A stretch of DNA of 50,220 nt, taken from Acidobacteriota bacterium (lineage in GTDB: Bacteria; Acidobacteriota; Blastocatellia; RBC074). Each line of letters starts with the position of its first letter. Positions within the stretch are counted from its first letter, which is position 1. Where the stretch lies: contig JAHBSF010000037.1 of NCBI GenBank assembly GCA_019639255.1, positions 1-50,220 on the forward strand. The letters are read 5' to 3'. A model generated the notes under the pieces. The model was not told where the DNA came from. It did not search any database and saw only the letters and a program-made list of their open reading frames with translations. Both the position numbers and the translations under genes were made by a program. Below are positions 46,949-50,220 of this stretch, in pieces.

Positions 46949-47170
46949 GAGCGTGTTATTCAGCCCCCAAGGAGCGAAAGATCTGTAGCCTGGTGCGTGA
47001 GCGCCAGGTCAACATAAACAAAACGTCCGAGCCCTGAAAGGGCGAAAGATCTTTCGCCCCTCCGGGGCTCACGGGATTTTTCCACACCTACCCAGGGCTT
47101 ACGCCCTGGGCTACAGATCTTTCGCCGCTTCGCGGCTGAAAAACTCAAAGAACTTTGTTTACAGAGTACT
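46949..47170. repeat. Family B modular hairpin repeat B4
   Basis: Modules: GCCCCCAAGGAGC, CCTGGTGC/GCGCCAGG, GCCCTGAAAGGGC, GCCCCTCCGGGGC, CCCAGGGC/GCCCTGGG and GCCGCTTCGCGGC, linked by AGATCT. It ends CTTTGTTTACAGAGTACT, as does copy B5 and the first bases of the window. It is inverted relative to B1 and B5. It occupies the 351-base gap between the GT4 gene ending at 47188 and the GT2 gene. Confidence 0.93.
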
Positions 47171-47187
47171 TAATCTCTTCTTCTCAT

Positions 47188-48330
47188 TTACCAGCATAAA
47201 GTCCGCACGACATCGGCGAAAAGCTCCGCCGACCGGCGCATCGAATACCGCTGCTCCACCGTCCGCCTCCCGGCCCGCCCCAATCGCTCGCGCAGCGCCG
47301 CATCCCCGGCCAAACGACCGATATTATCCAGCCATTCATCACTCGTTGCAGCAAGCAACCCGTTCTCGCCGTGAGATATTACTTCCAGATTTGCGCCCAC
47401 CGCCGTGCATACGGCCGGAATGCCCATCGACATATACAACAGCGCCTTCATAGCGCATTTGCCGCGCGCCCATTCATCGTCGGGCATCGGCATGATCCCG
47501 ATATCGAACTCGCCGATTTCTTCGCTTTCCGTTTCCGCCGACCATTGCCGCCATACGTGTTCTACGCCCGGCAGCTTCGGAGGTCGGTCCGAATGCACGC
47601 GCAATTCTACACGCTCATCCCGGACAATCTCTTCAAGCACGGGTGCAAACATCTCCAGATAAGTCTGCGAAGTCGAACTTCCGGTCCATCCGACAACAAT
47701 GCGCCCGTTTCGCTTTCGTCCTTCAATCGGCCGATAAAGATCCGTATCCACGCTCGTAGGGATGACGGTAACATTTGGATTGAACCGTCGAGCATACTCA
47801 GCAAGGTACTCGTTGCCGACAGTGATGTGCGAACTGAGCCGGCAGATCGTTGCGGTCTTGCCGGGAAATTTCAGCCAGCCGAAATGGCGATTGGCCTCCG
47901 TTGTATGCAGGTGAAATATCGCATCGTCGAAATCGTAAATGATCGGGCGCCCCATCCGCGCCGCAAGGCGTTCAAACCACGCAGGACCCACGATAGAGAC
48001 TGCACGATGAATCAGGATTGCGTCGTAACGTTTTGAATGAACGAGATCGACAAAACGCCGCATCGAACGCAGCAGTATCCGGCTTGCAGTCGAGATGCGA
48101 AATCCCGGACGGTGGAGTTGATCTAATAGTGCACTATCGGCGAATGGGAAAAGGTCTACGCGAATGCCTGCGGCAACCAGATACGGCATCCACTGTTCTA
48201 TGCGGTAGCGCTGGCTTGGCGTAGTGTTCTGCGGATAGGGGACGAGCGCCGCTATCGAAATCTTGCTCTTCGGGCAATCAACCCTCACGCGTCGCTCATC
48301 TTCCCTCGCTACAGGCTCTGCCGCAGTCAC
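47188..48330 (-). CDS. GT4-like glycosyltransferase
   Basis: 380 residues, GT-B fold. YPQNTTPSQRYRIEQWMPYL in the N-terminal part (quoted part: PSQRYRIEQWMPYL), IIYDFDDAIF, VIPTSVDTDLYRP, GWTGSSTSQTYLE and GKCAMKALLYMSMGIPAV are typical of a group of GT4 enzymes in surface-glycan loci; the classical EX7E motif is modified. The start is GTG at 48330, which overlaps the stop of the GT-C gene upstream as GTGA and follows a GGGGGACGGA stretch; the frame extends 29 codons into that gene and is rejected. It forms a two-gene unit with the GT-C gene. Donor sugar unknown. Confidence 0.9.
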   Translation of the reverse strand: MTAAEPVAREDERRVRVDCPKSKISIAALVPYPQNTTPSQRYRIEQWMPYLVAAGIRVDLFPFADSALLDQLHRPGFRISTASRILLRSMRRFVDLVHSKRYDAILIHRAVSIVGPAWFERLAARMGRPIIYDFDDAIFHLHTTEANRHFGWLKFPGKTATICRLSSHITVGNEYLAEYARRFNPNVTVIPTSVDTDLYRPIEGRKRNGRIVVGWTGSSTSQTYLEMFAPVLEEIVRDERVELRVHSDRPPKLPGVEHVWRQWSAETESEEIGEFDIGIMPMPDDEWARGKCAMKALLYMSMGIPAVCTAVGANLEVISHGENGLLAATSDEWLDNIGRLAGDAALRERLGRAGRRTVEQRYSMRRSAELFADVVRTLCW

Positions 48331-49658
48331 TCCGTCCCCCGGCCAGTATCGCCTCTTCGCAACCACGACAATACACCGTTGCTTGCTCTGCAAAGAGGTG
48401 CACCGGCAAACAAGCAAAGATACGGGTCTATATAAGGCAATCTGAACCTCATCATCACATGTGTAATCACATGTACTATTGTGGCGCCGATGAAGAGAAT
48501 CGCGAGAATCGCGAATAACCGCAGGGATTGTACCGTGCGACCGTAGAGTATGATTCCGGATGCTGCAAGAATATACAAAAACACCAGAAACACGCCGGAA
48601 CCTACAACCATCAGCTTAGGATATGCATTCGACGACAACCACGGCCTCCAGAACCCCCACGCCTTGTATATCCACAGGCGCAGGGTCAGCCAGGGATAGG
48701 TTGTCATATTTTCCAGGGCTGCCCGCTGCCAAAGAGACTCCCGCTGTTTCAACGATAGACTCTTATACCCTCCCGCATTGTCCCACCCCGCCATTATTTC
48801 TTCCGGTAAACGGCGTTGCAGATAATCATTTGAGTATTCATCGAATTCTTTCCGGCTATCAAAGCCGCCCTCATAGAACCGAATCAGGGCAGGGTGATTA
48901 CCAAGCCATAAATGATAGCCGCCGCCATCTGTGATCAAAATCCATTCGCCGGTCGCAACACGATTCGAGATCGCCCAGGGAGAAATCACCAGAAAGATTC
49001 CGGCAATCATTAAACCGGCCGACTTGTAGTAATCAGCCCTGTTTCCGATGCGATGACCAATTACAATGACTCCGGCTGAAAGCAGCAAGCCTATCGGGTA
49101 GGCCGTAGGGCGACACAATGATGCAGCTCCAAATGCCGCACCTGCGAACAAAGCCCATTTATGATTTACAGCATCGCCACGCAGCGCAATCATCAAGGAA
49201 TAAACGCCGAGCGCGACGAGAAAGGCGTGCAAGCTTTCTGTCTGTATATCCCCGACCTGCAGCAGCGCCAACGGGTTTAACGCGTACAGCATTGCACCGA
49301 TCAATGCAGCCTGATGATTTTCGCCGTAAAGCAGCCCCCCGATCCGATAAAGCAACCAGCAAGTTAATCCAAACAGGATCGCCTGAACCAACTTGACCGC
49401 CAGCACGCTTCCCGGAACCAAAATCCAAACAGCAGCGATGAAGTACGGGTAAAACGGCGGACGGAAAAACGGCAGGGATGATTCGCGCGGATAATGTTGA
49501 TTGTCCAGAACACGCTGCGCCGCCGCCATGTAATCTCCGGCGTCCCCAAAATTCACTGTATGAGGACCGACGACGAAGATAATCACCGACGCCGCAAGAC
49601 AGGCTCCAACCGTTAAGGGCAAAAACTGCCCCACATATTTACGCTCGATGGTGCTCAC
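48327..49658 (-). CDS. GT39-like membrane glycosyltransferase (PMT_2 type)
   Basis: 443 residues with about ten helices. FGDAGDYMAAAQRVLD carries the acidic GT-C motif, followed by the typical SLPFFRPPFYPYF (loop then helix 2). IVHVITHVMMRFRLPYIDPYLCLFAG matches the last helix pair (MMRFRLPYIDPYL), a hallmark of PMT_2/ArnT-like proteins that move sugars from polyprenyl phosphate. The start is GTG at 49658, the base pair next to family B copy B5, with no ribosome-binding site between. No promoter is evident, so expression may depend on sequence within the repeat. The stop overlaps the following GT4 start. Sequence looks less GC-rich than the kinase region (impression, not measured). Confidence 0.87.
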   Translation of the reverse strand: MSTIERKYVGQFLPLTVGACLAASVIIFVVGPHTVNFGDAGDYMAAAQRVLDNQHYPRESSLPFFRPPFYPYFIAAVWILVPGSVLAVKLVQAILFGLTCWLLYRIGGLLYGENHQAALIGAMLYALNPLALLQVGDIQTESLHAFLVALGVYSLMIALRGDAVNHKWALFAGAAFGAASLCRPTAYPIGLLLSAGVIVIGHRIGNRADYYKSAGLMIAGIFLVISPWAISNRVATGEWILITDGGGYHLWLGNHPALIRFYEGGFDSRKEFDEYSNDYLQRRLPEEIMAGWDNAGGYKSLSLKQRESLWQRAALENMTTYPWLTLRLWIYKAWGFWRPWLSSNAYPKLMVVGSGVFLVFLYILAASGIILYGRTVQSLRLFAILAILFIGATIVHVITHVMMRFRLPYIDPYLCLFAGAPLCRASNGVLSWLRRGDTGRGTE

Positions 49659-49659
49659 T

Positions 49660-49892
49660 ACTCTGTAAACAAAGTTTTTGAGTTTTTCAGCCGCGGAGCG
49701 GCGAAAGATCTGTAGCCCAGGGCGTAAGCCCTGGGTTGTTGTAGAAAAGCGGCGCCAGCCCCGGAGGGGCGGAAGCTCTTTCGCCCTTTCAGGGCTCGGA
49801 CGTTTTGTTTATGTTGACCTGGCGCTCACGCACCAGGCTACAGAGCTTTCGCCGCTCCGCGGCTGAAAAACTCAAAACTTTGTTTACAGAGT
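49660..49892. repeat. Family B modular hairpin repeat B5
   Basis: Terminal arms ACTCTGTAAACAAAG (start 49660) and CTTTGTTTACAGAGT (end 49892) bound modules in the same order as B1: CCGCGGAGCGG, CCCAGGGC/GCCCTGGG, GCCCCGGAGGGGC, GCCCTTTCAGGGC, CCTGGCGC/GCACCAGG and CGCTCCGCGG. CTCACT flanks it on both sides (49654-49659 and 49894-49899), a possible target-site duplication. Confidence 0.93.
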
Positions 49893-50025
49893 ACTCACTA
49901 TGTACGCTTATGAATCTATCGTGTTATTACTTGATCGAGCAACTCTGTTTACAGCCTGATTACCGTTCCCGTCCATCAGCTCAACTGGCACCGATAAACG
50001 CCGCCTATATCGATCCTGAGGCTGA
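49893..50025. other. Intergenic stretch without a recognisable gene
   Basis: Relatively AT-rich, with only a short partial copy of the family B end (CTCTGTTTACAG at 49941-49952). I find no credible open frame, promoter or RNA gene here. Confidence 0.5.
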
Positions 50026-50122
50026 AGAGAGATAACGGAACAAACGAAAAGAGACGGAAACTACGGAAATGATCAACTTTTCCGTTCTTTTCGTTTCATT
50101 TCGTTTGTTCCGTTATCTCTCT
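50026..50122. repeat. Family A inverted repeat, copy o
   Basis: Outer arms AGAGAGATAACGGAACAAACG pair fully; the inner part matches less well. It lies 57 bases from the probable 3' end of the next minus-strand gene. Confidence 0.9.
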
Positions 50123-50179
50123 TTTTCGTCCCGATGTCGTGTGGTTGGATTTAGCGCGTAATGCTCGGCCACATCAATG

Positions 50180-50220
50180 CTACTCCACCTTCCTCGCCCA
50201 CACCTTCAGGCTGTCGCCGA
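50180..50220 (-). CDS. Possible C-terminal end of a gene running off the window
   Basis: On the minus strand the window edge reads GDSLKVWARKVE and then TAG at 50180-50182. The residues look like a plausible protein C-terminus and the following family A repeat fits a gene 3' end. Too short to identify. Confidence 0.35.
   Translation of the reverse strand, partial: GDSLKVWARKVE

Overview
The window is high-GC bacterial chromosome with no phage, plasmid, rRNA or tRNA genes that I can recognise. Several traits point to an Acidobacteriota-type soil bacterium, perhaps Blastocatellia: two very large exported proteins with C- or N-terminal TIGR03437-type domains, a Ser/Thr kinase fused to a formylglycine-generating-enzyme-like domain, a DUF1800/DUF1501 pair, and many intergenic hairpin repeats. 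This assignment is inference from gene content; there is no marker gene to confirm it.

Layout. 0-4.7 kb (+ strand): a cytoplasmic REC-REC-PAS-PAS-histidine kinase-REC hybrid, a small zinc-ribbon membrane protein, and a 7TM-PAS sensor that ends in a Cys-pair module instead of a kinase. 4.8-12.1 kb: a 1480-residue exported subtilase, a zinc alcohol dehydrogenase and an exported M28 peptidase. 12.2-19.4 kb: a signalling island. An FHA-PrsW fusion protease lies directly downstream of a Ser/Thr kinase that carries a Ser/Glu linker, a degenerate cyclase-like domain, one membrane helix and an FGE-like domain. Upstream of them is an exported repeat protein with a ricin-type lectin tail, and divergent to it a zinc-ribbon protein with a kinase fold that has lost its metal-binding residues. 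19.5-29.0 kb: a 1502-residue exported protein with a seven-repeat FG-GAP propeller, the DUF1501 and DUF1800 proteins, and a DUF711/PFL-family protein.

29.1-49.7 kb is a long run of minus-strand genes that looks like a surface-glycan locus: a fused AroD-AroE enzyme, a nucleotidyltransferase-like protein, a polyprenyl-phosphate sugar-1-phosphate transferase fused to a CapD-type N-terminal region, a UDP-sugar epimerase/decarboxylase-type SDR, two GT4 and one GT2 glycosyltransferases, an asparagine synthase-type amidotransferase, a polysaccharide deacetylase, two SAM methyltransferases and four GT-C-like membrane proteins (one frameshifted). Four-base ATGA/GTGA overlaps define short sub-operons, and repeats sit between these sub-operons. 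I see no Wzx/Wzy, Wza/Wzc or exosortase, so the locus is probably incomplete here.

The most striking feature is intergenic. Family A is a 75-115 bp perfect or near-perfect inverted repeat whose arm begins GAGAGATAACGGAACAAAC; there are about eleven two-armed and five one-armed copies. Two-armed copies lie almost only at gene 3' ends, usually 0-10 bases from a stop codon, and in several genes the repeat itself supplies an AGA-TAA ending. The two arms of one copy match each other better than they match other copies. Family B is a string of short hairpins joined by AGATCT linkers; five copies plus an end fragment occur, with modules inverted, added, or expanded into a six-unit tandem array. Both families generate many false reading frames.
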